From assembly GCA_036377595.1 (NCBI GenBank), contig DASUYB010000175.1, forward strand, positions 85,191 to 117,293: a stretch of DNA of 32,103 nt. The letters are read 5' to 3'. Below the pieces are notes generated by a model. The model searched no databases. It saw nothing but the letters and a program-made list of their open reading frames with translations, and was not told the DNA's origin. The position numbers and the translations under genes are program-made. Source of the stretch: Longimicrobium sp. GTDB lineage: Bacteria; Gemmatimonadota; Gemmatimonadetes; Longimicrobiales; Longimicrobiaceae. Positions 1-9,715 of this stretch are shown here, piece by piece (positions within the stretch are counted from its first letter, which is position 1; each line of letters begins with the position of its first letter).

Positions 1-2125
<2,125 letters not shown>

Positions 2126-2126
<1 letters not shown>

Positions 2127-4171
2127 CAGTCTCTCCTCCTGAGTTTGGCGCGCTCCATGGCCCTTCTCCGGTTGTCCACCGCGTCGGTCCGCATCCGCGT
2201 CTCGGCCGCGCCCACGGGCACGGCGCTGCGGCGGGTGCGCACGAAGTCGCGGATGATCGGGTACATGTAGATGTCCATCACGTCCACTGCGGAACCCACC
2301 ACCACGGCGATGCGGGCCGTGGCCTCGGCCGCGGTCAGCGACTGGGCCCCGAACTCGAACACGTTGTCCCAGGGGTCGATCGACGGCCGGCCCAGGAGCT
2401 CGCGCCACACCGCGGTCACCTGCTCTTCCAGCGTCCGGTCGTGGCCGTTCGCCCCCGCGGGGACGAACTCGAGGCCCTCGAGGCGGACGGCGCCGTGCGT
2501 CGCGTTCCCCTCCGCCGGCGGCGGCTCGTCGAGGGCGGCGCAGGGCGGCGCGGGGATCAGCGCGTCGAGGCGCCGGTAGTCGATCTTTCCGTTCTCGGAC
2601 ATCGGCAGTCTTTCCATTCGGTGGAACACGGCCGGCACCGCCACCGCGGCCAGCCGCTCCACGGCGTAGCGGCGCAGCGCCGCGTCGTCCGGCGCGCCGG
2701 CGCCGTCCAGCACCACGAACGCCTCCATCACCCGCGCCTGCGAGGCCGGGCCGCGCACCCGCACCGCCGCCTCGCGCACCCGCGGGTGCTCGCGCAGCAC
2801 GCCCTCCACCTCGCCCAGGTCCACGCGGGCGCCGTTCAGCTTCACCTGCCGGTCGCAGCGCCCGGTCACCACCACCTCGCCGGAGCGCAGGTAGTAGCCG
2901 GTGTCGCCCGTGCGGTACAGCCGGGCCACGCTCCCGTCGCCCAGCGGGTTGGCGATGAAGCGCTCGGCGGTGAGGACCGGGTCGTCGTGGTAGCCGTCGG
3001 TCAGGTGCGCGCTCTGGATGAAGACCTCGCCGGGGACGGCCACGCCGCACGGCTGCATCTCCTCGTCGAGCACCAGCAGCCGCGCGCCGCCGATCCCCCG
3101 GCCCACGGGGATCAGCACGCCGCCGTCCTCGCCCGCGGCGGCCGCGTCCCGCCGCACCACGTGGCACCCCATCACCTGCGGCGTCTCGGTGGCGCCGTAG
3201 AAGTTCAGCAGGGTGGCGCTGGGAGCCAGGCGCCGGATCGCGCGCACGCGCGCAAAGTCCAGCGCCTCGCCGGCCAGCCCCACGATCCGCAGCGAGTCGA
3301 CGGGGTGAGGGTTCCGCGACGCCAGCGTGGCCGCGAAGCTGGGGGTGAGGTGGGCGATGGTGGCGCGGCGGTCGCGCAGCCAGTCGACCAGCTCCAGCGG
3401 CCGCGAGCGCAGCTCGTCGGTGGGGACGAGGATCGAGGCGCCCACGGAGAGCGGCGTGAACACGTCGCGCAGCAGCGGGTCGTGCGGGAGCGCGGAGAGC
3501 ATCGCGAAGCGGTCGTCCAGGCCGAGCTCTCCATGGCCCGCGTACCACTCCAGGAAGTTGGCCACCGCGCCGTGCCGCCCGCTGACGATCTTCGGCTTCC
3601 CCGTCGAAGCGGAGGTGAACGCGTAGTACGCGTACCACTCGCCGGTGGGGAGATCGGGGACCGGCCCGCCGGGAAAGGGAGACAGCGAGCGCTCCGTCTC
3701 GCGCTTCCGGCCGCCCGCGAGGGAGATCACGGACAGGCCCGGCTGCTCGCGGAGGACCGCGTGCACGCCCTCCATCGTCTCCCCCTCGCCCACGGCGACG
3801 GCGACGGCGGGATGGACGCGCCGCAGGCCGGCCAGCTGATCGCGCGAGAAGCGCGACGCGTCGCTGATGACGAAGCGGCCGCCGGACTTCAGCACGCCCA
3901 GCAGCGCCACGATCAGCCCGGGCGAGCGGGTGCTCACCACGGCCACCGTGTCGCCGCGGCGGACGCCCAGCGCGCGGAGGCCGTGCGCCAGGCGGTCGCT
4001 CGCCTCGTCCAGCTCGCCGTACGTCCAGGTGTCCTCCATCCCGCGGACCGCGGCGCGCGACGGATCCGCCGCGGCCTGCTCGCGGAACAGGTCCACCAGC
4101 GACCGCCTGCCGCGCCCCGGAGGGGCGCCGCCGGGGCTCAGGGGGATGTCACCGACTGCCAGTAACGTCAT
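2126..4171 (-). CDS. NRPS-type adenylation-carrier protein (A-T), probable starter loading protein
   Basis: 681 residues, with no condensation domain. The adenylation domain (~residues 25-540) has recognisable cores: A3 as [11 protein letters not shown]5 as [10 protein letters not shown]7 as YRTGD, A8 as [11 protein letters not shown], and A10 as ENGKIDYRR with catalytic Lys529. The A4 region, where amino-acid-activating domains usually have FDxS, reads [14 protein letters not shown]; a similar HDPxxRDxFTPL is known in Lys2-type aminoadipate reductases and some initiating A domains. A carrier domain follows (~570-660) with phosphopantetheine Ser611 in FEFGAQSL. An A-T protein without C domain suits activation of a starter amino acid passed to the downstream KS. 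It lies 16 bp after the hydroxylase gene and overlaps the PKS gene by one base. The substrate is not readable with confidence. Confidence 0.93.
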
Positions 4172-4187
4172 CAGGGCGCTCGCCGGC

Positions 4188-5276
4188 TCAGTACAGGATC
4201 CGCGCGCTGGCGAACTCGCGCGCGTCGCGGGACTTGCGCAGGTCGCGGGTGACGTTGACGCGCTTGAGCCAGCGGTCGGTGCCGTCGAAGCGGGCGCGGA
4301 ACGGCCGTCGCCCGTGCACCGCCTGGAAGTTGTCGACGAAGCAGATGTCGCCCGGCTCGAACACCTGGTCTTCCAGCACCGCCTCGATGCGCTCCACCAC
4401 CGCGTCCAGCGCCGCCTGCGCGTCGGGGGCGTCGGCCGCGTCCATGAAGACGGGGTCGATGCGCAGGTAGGGCGCGTTCGGGTCGCCGAAGAGCACGGGG
4501 ATGCGCTCGGGGTGGTCCTTCATGCGGATGATGCGGGCGTAGGCGCGCTCCAGCAGCGCGTTCATGGCGCCGGCGTTCCCCCGGTTCCTGGGGAGGTGCG
4601 ACTCGTCGGGACGGATGATGAAGTGCGGCTCGGAGAGGAGCCGGTACTCCTCCGCGGTGATCTCCACCTTGCGGATCGCCGCGAAGGTGGTGGCCACCCG
4701 GTCGGGGTTGCGCAGGCACATCAGCCCCAGGTAGTCGCCGCGGTAGGGGTGGAAGGCCTCCTCCACGTGCCAGGCCAGCAGCGCGTCGCTCCCGCTCCCC
4801 ATCTGCTCCTGCTGGTGCCCCTGGATGGGAAGGAGGTCGTGCACCACCCGGCCGTCCTGCTGCGTGCTCCAGCCGAACAGGTCGCCCAGCAGCGAGCCCA
4901 GCAGCGCCAGCAGCATCTCCTCCTCGAGCGCGCGGTTGGCGGCGTCCGTCTTCCGCCAGTGGCTGGGCGTGGGCCCCAGCTTCTGCTGGTCCACCGGCCA
5001 CCCCGACACCATGCACATGGCCGAGTCGGGCTCGTGCAGGCGGAACTGCAGCAGCGCGCGGCGCACGCGCAGCGGCAGCTCGTGCGCGATCACCCCGACC
5101 TCCGCCAGGAACTCCGCGTCCTCGGGCGAGGCGTAGCGGTGGATGACGTCCGCCAGCAGCAGGCGGATCTCCTCCACCTCGCTCTCGGTGAAGACGATCC
5201 GTCCCGGGTCGCCCGAGGGCGGCGCGGGGAGGATGGTGATGTCGGCGGGCGCCGTCGGCATCAGGAGGGTCGACAT
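4188..5276 (-). CDS. VioC-family Fe(II)/2-oxoglutarate-dependent amino-acid beta-hydroxylase
   Basis: 362 residues, close to VioC (about 358). It belongs to the clavaminate-synthase-like/TauD group, which hydroxylates C3 of free arginine (VioC, OrfP) or related amino acids. The facial triad is visible: His170-x-Glu172 in WHVEEAF and His321 in AVHGRR, with the co-substrate arginine region DRWLKR at 334-339. Stretches such as FGWSTQQDGRVV, GLMCLRNPDRVATT and DRWLKRVNVTRDL agree closely with VioC as I remember it. Asp274 (YLRIDP) matches the first guanidine-contacting Asp of VioC, but the second position is Val276, so Arg, Lys or another basic amino acid are all possible. The start ATG has GGAG about 10 bases upstream; a longer in-frame extension was rejected. 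The protein probably supplies the hydroxylated building block for the A-T protein 16 bp downstream. Confidence 0.9.
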   Translation of the reverse strand: MSTLLMPTAPADITILPAPPSGDPGRIVFTESEVEEIRLLLADVIHRYASPEDAEFLAEVGVIAHELPLRVRRALLQFRLHEPDSAMCMVSGWPVDQQKLGPTPSHWRKTDAANRALEEEMLLALLGSLLGDLFGWSTQQDGRVVHDLLPIQGHQQEQMGSGSDALLAWHVEEAFHPYRGDYLGLMCLRNPDRVATTFAAIRKVEITAEEYRLLSEPHFIIRPDESHLPRNRGNAGAMNALLERAYARIIRMKDHPERIPVLFGDPNAPYLRIDPVFMDAADAPDAQAALDAVVERIEAVLEDQVFEPGDICFVDNFQAVHGRRPFRARFDGTDRWLKRVNVTRDLRKSRDAREFASARILY

Positions 5277-5413
5277 ATGCCTTTTCTCCGCTGGCTCGTT
5301 GGCAAGACTGCGTGGGTGGTGCTGCGCGGCGCCCGGGGTGGAGCCGCGAAAACGGACAGGCCGGGCAAGCCGGCCGGAGCGACGATCTGGGTCGGGAGGT
5401 ACGGACGGAAGCG

Positions 5414-5443
5414 GCCGCCGTCCCCCGGCTGCGGGACGGCGGC
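5414..5443 (-). terminator. Strong hairpin between nusG-like and hydroxylase genes, no U-tract
   Basis: A perfect 11-bp GC stem (GCCGCCGTCCC with its complement) and an 8-base loop lie 10 bases after the nusG-like stop, inside the 176-base gap before the hydroxylase gene. On the transcribed strand it is not followed by a run of U. It could be a factor-dependent pause or termination site, an mRNA stabiliser, or the target that the NusG paralog must overcome. Its strength as a terminator is uncertain. Confidence 0.4.
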
Positions 5444-5452
5444 GGTTCCGGC

Positions 5453-6040
5453 CTAGGCGGCGAGCCGCATGCTGCCGGCCTCGGCGTGGGCGTCCAGCGG
5501 CTGGAGCAGGGCGGCGTCGACCTCCACCGACATCCCCCGCCCCACCGCCTGCAGCCCCACCAGCACCCGCGCGCGGCCGCGGCGCTCGACCACGACGCCC
5601 TCGACCCCGCGCAGCGGCCCAGCGCCGACGTGCACCCGCCGGCCCACGGCCAGGCACGGCTCGAGCTCGGGCTCCAGCCCGTGCGCCTCGATCGCCGCGG
5701 CGAAGCGCCGCACGTTCTCGATCTCCACGTCGGGGATGGCCACGGGCGCCGAGCCCCCGCGCACCACCGCCACCATGCCGTTCACGGCCAGCGCCTTCGT
5801 CAGGTCGCGCGGGTCCACGCGCACGAACACGTAGCTGGGAAAGAGCGGCCACAGGACGCGCTTCTTCCGGTCGCTCCACTGCTCGGTGCTGGCGTGCAGC
5901 GGAAGGAAGTGCTCGATCCCCCGCTGCTCGAGGAGGGCGGCCACGCGCTTCTCGTGGCGTCCGCGCGTGTAGCACGCGTACCAGCGCGGTGCGCTGGGAA
6001 CGGCGTCGAAGCCGCCGGGGAAGTCGAACGAGTCGAGCAT
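5453..6040 (-). CDS. Specialised NusG paralog (LoaP/RfaH-like transcription antiterminator)
   Basis: 195 residues. The N-terminal NGN domain is clear: RWYACYTRGRHEKRVAALLEQRGIE opens it in two parts (APRWYACYTRGRHEK, then the ALLEQRGIEHFLP strand), followed by WPLFPSYVFVRVD and a loop GMVAVVRGGSAPVAIPD. A C-terminal KOW-like part holds VGRRVHVGAGPLRGVEGVV at ~145-165. This is the layout of NusG/RfaH/LoaP proteins, which ride on RNA polymerase. A housekeeping nusG normally sits next to secE/rplK; this one lies inside a biosynthetic operon, as LoaP does for large polyketide operons, so an operon-specific role is inferred. The start was set at the ATG encoding MLDSFDF; an upstream ATG at 6169 would place a repeated hairpin element inside the protein and was rejected. 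Confidence 0.87.
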   Translation of the reverse strand: MLDSFDFPGGFDAVPSAPRWYACYTRGRHEKRVAALLEQRGIEHFLPLHASTEQWSDRKKRVLWPLFPSYVFVRVDPRDLTKALAVNGMVAVVRGGSAPVAIPDVEIENVRRFAAAIEAHGLEPELEPCLAVGRRVHVGAGPLRGVEGVVVERRGRARVLVGLQAVGRGMSVEVDAALLQPLDAHAEAGSMRLAA

Positions 6041-6160
6041 TGGAGACCTGGGGATCGGGATGGGCGATCCGGCCTCTCCGGGCCCCGTGCGGGCCGGACG
6101 GCACTGCTTTCGCCAGTGGGACCGGGCCGGGAACGACGCCCCCGGGCGGCCTTCGGCCCC

Positions 6161-6184
6161 CTCGGTCACATCTCCGTGAACGAG
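6161..6184 (-). repeat. Hairpin element copy 1 (CTCGGTCAC-N6-GTGAACGAG)
   Basis: An inverted repeat with CTCG/CGAG outer arms, one mismatched pair, TCAC/GTGA inner arms and a 6-base centre. As minus-strand RNA it folds into a two-part stem with hexaloop GGAGAU. It lies about 120 bases upstream of the nusG-like start. The flanks CCTTCGGCCCC (left) and GCGGGG (right) are shared with copy 2. Confidence 0.65.
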
Positions 6185-6264
6185 CGGGGTGTGTCTGGTT
6201 CTGTTCCTGCCCGGCTCCGCGCCGCGAGCGTCGATTCCGTCTCGCCCGGCCGGCCTTCGGCCCC

Positions 6265-6289
6265 CTCGGTCACAGGTGCGTGAAACGAG
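6265..6289 (-). repeat. Hairpin element copy 2
   Basis: Same arms as copy 1 with one extra A (GTGAAACGAG); the minus-strand hexaloop is GCACCU. It lies 104 bases from copy 1, with the same CCTTCGGCCCC and GCGGGG flanks, so the two are direct repeats. The loop differs while both arms are kept, as expected for a structured RNA or a palindromic protein site. Confidence 0.65.
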
Positions 6290-6517
6290 CGGGGCGGTGC
6301 TTCATATGTTTCCAACCGACCGCGGGACGGCACGAAACACGGTGCGACCCGCGGAAGAATTCCGGGACCGTACGGACGGGCTGCCAGCAGCCCGGCGCGC
6401 GGGAACGATCCGGCGGCCCCCGGTCCGCACGGCCGCGTGGGCCGTGGGGACGGGCGCCGGGTGATCGAATCCCCCGATTTTACAGGGTGCTTCGAGAGGC
6501 GTGCGGCACGCCGGGCA

Positions 6518-7696
6518 TCAGGCCGCGGCCGCCACGGGCGCCATGAGCGGCGCCGTTTCCTGGATGAATTCCGCGATGTGCTCCAGGCCGGCACGAATCC
6601 GCTCGAGGCTCTCCGAGCCCACCGAGATGCGGATGAAACCGTCGCACGAGTCGCCGTAGCCGATCCCCGGCACCGTGCTGACGCCGCGCTCGTCCAGCAG
6701 CCGGTCGCAGAACTCCTCCGACCCGAGCGCGCTGTCCTCGATCGACACGAACAGGTAGAAGGTGCCCGCGCCGGGGAAGACGCGCAGCCCCATGCTCTCC
6801 ACCATCCGCGCCACGGCCCGCCGCTTCACCACCACGTCGCGGATCTGCGGGGCGGTGATGTCGAGCACCTCGTGGAAGTGCCGCACCACGTACCACTCCA
6901 GCACGGTGGCCGGGCAGGTGATCAGGTGCTGGTTCAGCTTGAGGATCTGGAACAGCATCTCCTCGTTGGTGAACACGTAGCCGATCCGCCAGCCGGACAT
7001 CCCGTAGTTCTTCGACAGCGTGTTGCACACGATCGTGTGCTTCTTCTCCGGGTCGTACGCCGCCGCGGAGATGAAGTCGCCGGGCTCCAGCACGTAGTCG
7101 CTGTACGCCTCGTCGGAGATGATGTACAGGTCGTGCTGCTCGGCCAGCCGGTGCAGCTCGCGCCACTCGGCGGCGCTCACCAGGTGCCCGGTGGGGTTGT
7201 TCGGGTTGTTCACCACGATCGCGCGGGTGCGCGGGGTGATGTAGCGCCGGTAGTCGGCCACGCGCTCGTGGTAGGGGATGCGCACCGGCACCCCGTGGCA
7301 GAGCCGCACCTGCTCGGGATAGCTCACCCACGCGGGCTCGGGCACCAGCACCTCGTCGCCGGGCTCCAGCACGGCCATGAAGGCCATGTGCAGCGCGATC
7401 TTCGACCCGGCGGTCACCACCAGCTCGGTCTCGGGGTCCACGGGCACGCCGAAGCGGCTCTCGTAGTAGTCGGCCAGCAGCTCGCGCAGCTCCATGATCC
7501 CGCGCGAGTGCGAGTAGTGGTACAGCCCCGGCATCGGCAGGTCGTCGAACCGGAAGAGCGGGATGTCGAAGTACGCCTCGCCGAACGAGAGCGTGATCAC
7601 GTCCTCGCCACGCTGCTTCTTCTCGTAGACGCGGTTGTTGTACTTGATCGACATCGCCTCGATGAGGTCCCTCACGTGACCAGCCGGACGCGGCAT
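6518..7696 (-). CDS. Fold-type-I PLP enzyme (class I/II aminotransferase-like)
   Basis: 392 residues. It shows the aspartate-aminotransferase superfamily pattern: YHYSHSRG near the N-terminus, VTAGSKIALHMA (cofactor phosphate loop), VVNNPNNPTG, IISDEAYSDYV with the pyridine-contacting Asp, NTLSKNYGMSGWRIGYV with the Schiff-base Lys, and a C-terminal FIRISVGSE with the carboxylate-binding Arg. The start ATG (MPRPAGH) follows GGAGGG; an upstream in-frame extension lacks family features. It is the first gene after a sigma70-like promoter, and 477 bases separate it from the nusG-like gene. VioC works with VioD, a PLP enzyme of this fold that cyclises hydroxyarginine to capreomycidine, so a tailoring role on the amino-acid precursor is possible. 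Simple transamination is equally plausible. The fold is certain, the reaction is not. Confidence 0.92.
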   Translation of the reverse strand: MPRPAGHVRDLIEAMSIKYNNRVYEKKQRGEDVITLSFGEAYFDIPLFRFDDLPMPGLYHYSHSRGIMELRELLADYYESRFGVPVDPETELVVTAGSKIALHMAFMAVLEPGDEVLVPEPAWVSYPEQVRLCHGVPVRIPYHERVADYRRYITPRTRAIVVNNPNNPTGHLVSAAEWRELHRLAEQHDLYIISDEAYSDYVLEPGDFISAAAYDPEKKHTIVCNTLSKNYGMSGWRIGYVFTNEEMLFQILKLNQHLITCPATVLEWYVVRHFHEVLDITAPQIRDVVVKRRAVARMVESMGLRVFPGAGTFYLFVSIEDSALGSEEFCDRLLDERGVSTVPGIGYGDSCDGFIRISVGSESLERIRAGLEHIAEFIQETAPLMAPVAAAA

Positions 7697-7915
7697 GTAC
7701 CCTCCAACGGTGATTGGCTCTACGAACGACGCGAAACAGCAACCTCTGGGACCACGCCCGTGGAGGGGCGGAGCCGGGAAGCGCTCGCAAGCGCACAAAA
7801 CGTCGCAGGGACTGCGACAATAGCGGTCTTCTGGCGCGGCGATGAGGGTGCAACCCGGAGCCGGGTCGAGCCGCGTCACGGGAGTTCGACCAAGAGGTCA
7901 GAAATGGTGTCGCTA

Positions 7916-7944
7916 ATTGTTGCAAAACATTTGAATCTCGTCAA
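7916..7944 (-). promoter_or_regulatory. Putative sigma70-type promoter of the biosynthetic operon
   Basis: On the minus strand the sequence reads TTGACG, 17 bases, AACAAT: five of six and four of six matches to consensus at ideal spacing, inside the most A/T-rich patch of the region. Transcription would start near 7909, giving a leader of about 210 bases before the ATG at 7696. Confidence 0.6.
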
Positions 7945-8296
7945 CCCCCTCAAACGTTTCCCTTGCGCACCTCTAAGTGCTGTTGTCGCATGGAGTACGG
8001 AGTACGGGAAGTTCGCGTGAGACGGCACCTGCCACCCCGTTGCGCCCGGAATCCGCGTGGTTGCGTGATGTGGCGCGTTCCAAGCCGCTCGCGACCGATC
8101 GTTCCACCTGCGCGTCTCATCCCATGGGCACCGAGACAAACTGTTGGCCGGGTGGGGACCCCGATCCGGCTCCCGGTTCCGGAAAACATCTCCAGGTGGA
8201 CATACGTGACGCTCAGGTGCTACCGGCGAGCGTGTCAGGCGGTGCGAACTGTCTCCCGGGGACCGGCCGTGCGGGCGTTCCGGGTGGCCACCTGCC

Positions 8297-8320
8297 CTCG
8301 GTCACCGAGCCGTGAGCGAG
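8297..8320 (-). repeat. Hairpin element copy 3
   Basis: CTCGGTCAC-N6-GTGAGCGAG, the same inverted repeat as the two copies upstream of the nusG-like gene; the minus-strand hexaloop is GGCUCG. Flanking sequence differs more (GTGGAGGGG instead of CGGGG). A TATAAC lies just upstream on the minus strand (8330-8335). Confidence 0.6.
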
Positions 8321-8483
8321 TGGAGGGGTGTTATACGTGTAGCGGATCAACCGAGACGTCACCTCGCCCAACCGCACGCGGGAAACCGGGGACGGGCCCC
8401 GTGCGGGCCGCGTCGCGGACGATCTCAGCGAAACCGGGGATCGCTCCCGGAGCGTCGCCGGCGCTTTGAGGAAGCATCAACGA

Positions 8484-8518
8484 GAAGCGCCCGGACCGTC
8501 GCGCGGTCCGGGCGCTTC
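8484..8518 (-). terminator. Terminator hairpin of the tRNA-Ala gene
   Basis: A perfect 15-bp stem (GAAGCGCCCGGACCG and complement) with loop TCGCG lies 14 bases past the 3' end of the tRNA, followed on the minus strand by a weakly T-rich stretch. Confidence 0.7.
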
Positions 8519-8532
8519 CTGATCGATCGAAG

Positions 8533-8605
8533 TGGAGCCTACCGGGTTCGAACCGGTGACCTCCGCATTGCAAATGCGGCGCTCTCCCAGCTGAGCTAAG
8601 GCCCC
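8533..8605 (-). tRNA. tRNA-Ala (anticodon UGC)
   Basis: Read on the minus strand: acceptor GGGGCCU pairs with AGGCUCC and includes the G3:U70 wobble that identifies alanine tRNAs. The D arm is AGCUCAGCUGGGAGAGC. The anticodon stem is CCGCA/UGCGG around UUUGCAA, giving UGC. The T arm has GGUUCGAAC. The discriminator is A73, and CCA is not encoded. Length 73 bases. A hairpin terminator follows. Confidence 0.97.
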
Positions 8606-8643
8606 GAATCAGCTTACAAAGCTAACGCAACCAGGCGTTTCGC

Positions 8644-9177
8644 TCAAGGCGTGCGCGGCGGGCCCAGCGTGTCCGGCGCCGGCGACACGCTGCCAACGTC
8701 GAACGCGCCCTCGCGCCGCCAGCGGAAGGTCACGCGCTTCCCCCGCAGCGGCGCCAGCGGGAGGAACGCCTGCCCCACGGTGACCCGGCCGATGCGCCCC
8801 ACCTCGTCGCGGACGGCGCGCGAGAAGGTGACCACCAGCCACTGGCCCGCGGTCTCGACGTGCGTCTCGCACGACGAGGTCACGCCCACCGAGGGGAAGC
8901 TGACCACGCTCTCCTGCGCGCTGTTCGTCTCCGCGTCCGTGCGGGCGAACAGCATCTTCCCCCAGTGCATCCCGCGGGTGACGGTGCCGCAGATCTCGAT
9001 CCCGCTCGCCATCCGCGGATAGGCCGTCACCTGGATCTCGTCGCCCGACTCGAACGCCAGCACGGTGTCGGACGCCGCGTTCCGCCCCGCCGGCGCGGCG
9101 TAGCGCTGCGCCACCGCATGCGCGGGGACGATCGCGGCGGCGAGCACGAGCAGGGGGATGAATCGCATCGGGCGCAT
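8644..9177 (-). CDS. Secreted protein of unknown function
   Basis: 177 residues. The N-terminus MRPMRFIPLLVLAAAIVP... is a typical signal peptide with likely cleavage after AVAQ (~residue 24). The mature part is predicted mostly beta (alternating hydrophobics), with two Cys in SGIEICGT and TSSCETH that could form a disulfide in the periplasm. No family was recognised. The ATG is preceded by GGAG at about 10 bases; an open extension to 9330 runs into a repeat element and was rejected. The gene stands alone between the tRNA and a non-coding repeat region. Confidence 0.75.
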   Translation of the reverse strand: MRPMRFIPLLVLAAAIVPAHAVAQRYAAPAGRNAASDTVLAFESGDEIQVTAYPRMASGIEICGTVTRGMHWGKMLFARTDAETNSAQESVVSFPSVGVTSSCETHVETAGQWLVVTFSRAVRDEVGRIGRVTVGQAFLPLAPLRGKRVTFRWRREGAFDVGSVSPAPDTLGPPRTP

Positions 9178-9294
9178 GGAGGCTCCGGGTGGATGGCTGC
9201 ACGGAAGGTAAGCGAGGATGCGCGCGAGCGGAATCGGTCCCGTCGACGCGACTGAAAGGGTGTCGTCAACCCGAGATCCCGAGCCCCCCGCGGT

Positions 9295-9481
9295 GTCATC
9301 CTGAGGGAGGCGCCGCGACGAACTTTCCACCGCGTCATCGGTTGGCGCCGACCGAAGGATCTACTCGCCCCCGGACGGACCTGCTCGTTCGAGTGGATCT
9401 CCATCTCGCCATGCAAGATCCTTCGGGCGCGCCAGGATTCGGAGACGACGACGCTCAGGTGCTCCGCGCCCTCAGGATGAC
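9295..9481. repeat. Interspersed element with terminal inverted repeats, copy 1
   Basis: 187 bases bounded by GTCATCCTGAGGG and its exact inverse CCCTCAGGATGAC. Inside is a second inverted pair, GAAGGATCT and AGATCCTTC. It has no coding frame of its own. A second copy of about 190 bases lies at 18775-18964 and a divergent or partial one at 31983. The shape is that of a MITE or other non-autonomous or REP-like element; no flanking target duplication was evident to me. The rest of the 9178-9715 gap holds only the hairpin at 9586. Confidence 0.8.
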
Positions 9482-9585
9482 ATCCAACCGAGCGCATCCC
9501 GCAGGTTCAGCGGCAACTCGTGCGAAAACCCGGGTCTTCACCTGCTTCGGCTGCTGACGCACCCCGGCACCATAGCGGGGTAATG

Positions 9586-9611
9586 GGCGGACCCGGAGGA
9601 GCGGGTCCGCC
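9586..9611 (+). terminator. Hairpin upstream of the aconitase-like gene
   Basis: A 9-bp stem GGCGGACCC/GGGTCCGCC with an 8-base loop, followed by TTTCG. It resembles a weak intrinsic terminator on the plus strand. Lying about 105 bases before the aconitase-like start, it may be an attenuator, or simply the end of unseen upstream transcription. Confidence 0.45.
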
Positions 9612-9715
9612 TTTCGCGTCTCTCCGGGTTGCACCGAACGGTCGTCCGGTCCAGATTCCCGCGCCCCGGGAACGGACCGGGCCTCTCCGCATTCCGCCAG
9701 ACAGGTGTACCGCAG

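Larger units (their letters stand above)
6041..6517. other. Non-coding leader region before the nusG-like gene
   Basis: 477 bases without a convincing gene; open frames here are Arg/Pro-rich shadows. The region carries two copies of a 24-25-bp hairpin element, each followed on the minus strand by a GGCC-GAA-GGCC mini-hairpin. It is probably untranslated leader for the nusG-like gene, or spacer of a longer operon transcript. I found no convincing sigma70 promoter. AT-richer patches CATATG (6303-6308) and TAAAAT (minus strand, near 6480) are the only candidates. Confidence 0.5.
7697..8483. other. Long non-coding region upstream of the biosynthetic operon
   Basis: Nearly 800 bases with no credible gene; the open frames are short, Arg-rich and on both strands. 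It contains a promoter for the PLP enzyme gene (7916-7944), a roughly 200-base 5' leader, and a third copy of the hairpin element (8297-8320). The stretch around 7905-7975 is clearly richer in A/T than its surroundings. I recognise no riboswitch in the leader. Confidence 0.5.

Noticed and set aside
2441..5456. Plus-strand open frames of 529-574 codons
   Set aside because: They are antisense shadows of the adenylation and hydroxylase genes, with low-complexity His/Arg/Gln composition.
6041..6169. N-terminal extension of the nusG-like protein to 6169
   Set aside because: It would encode the repeated hairpin element and adds residues ahead of a complete NGN domain.
6166..6594. Minus-strand 142-codon frame
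   Set aside because: Arg/Pro/Ser-rich, spans two repeat copies and overlaps the end of the PLP enzyme gene; no family features.
7950..8469. Several 79-168-codon frames on both strands between the biosynthetic operon and the tRNA
   Set aside because: Basic, low-complexity translations without good ribosome sites; they overlap one another and a repeat element.
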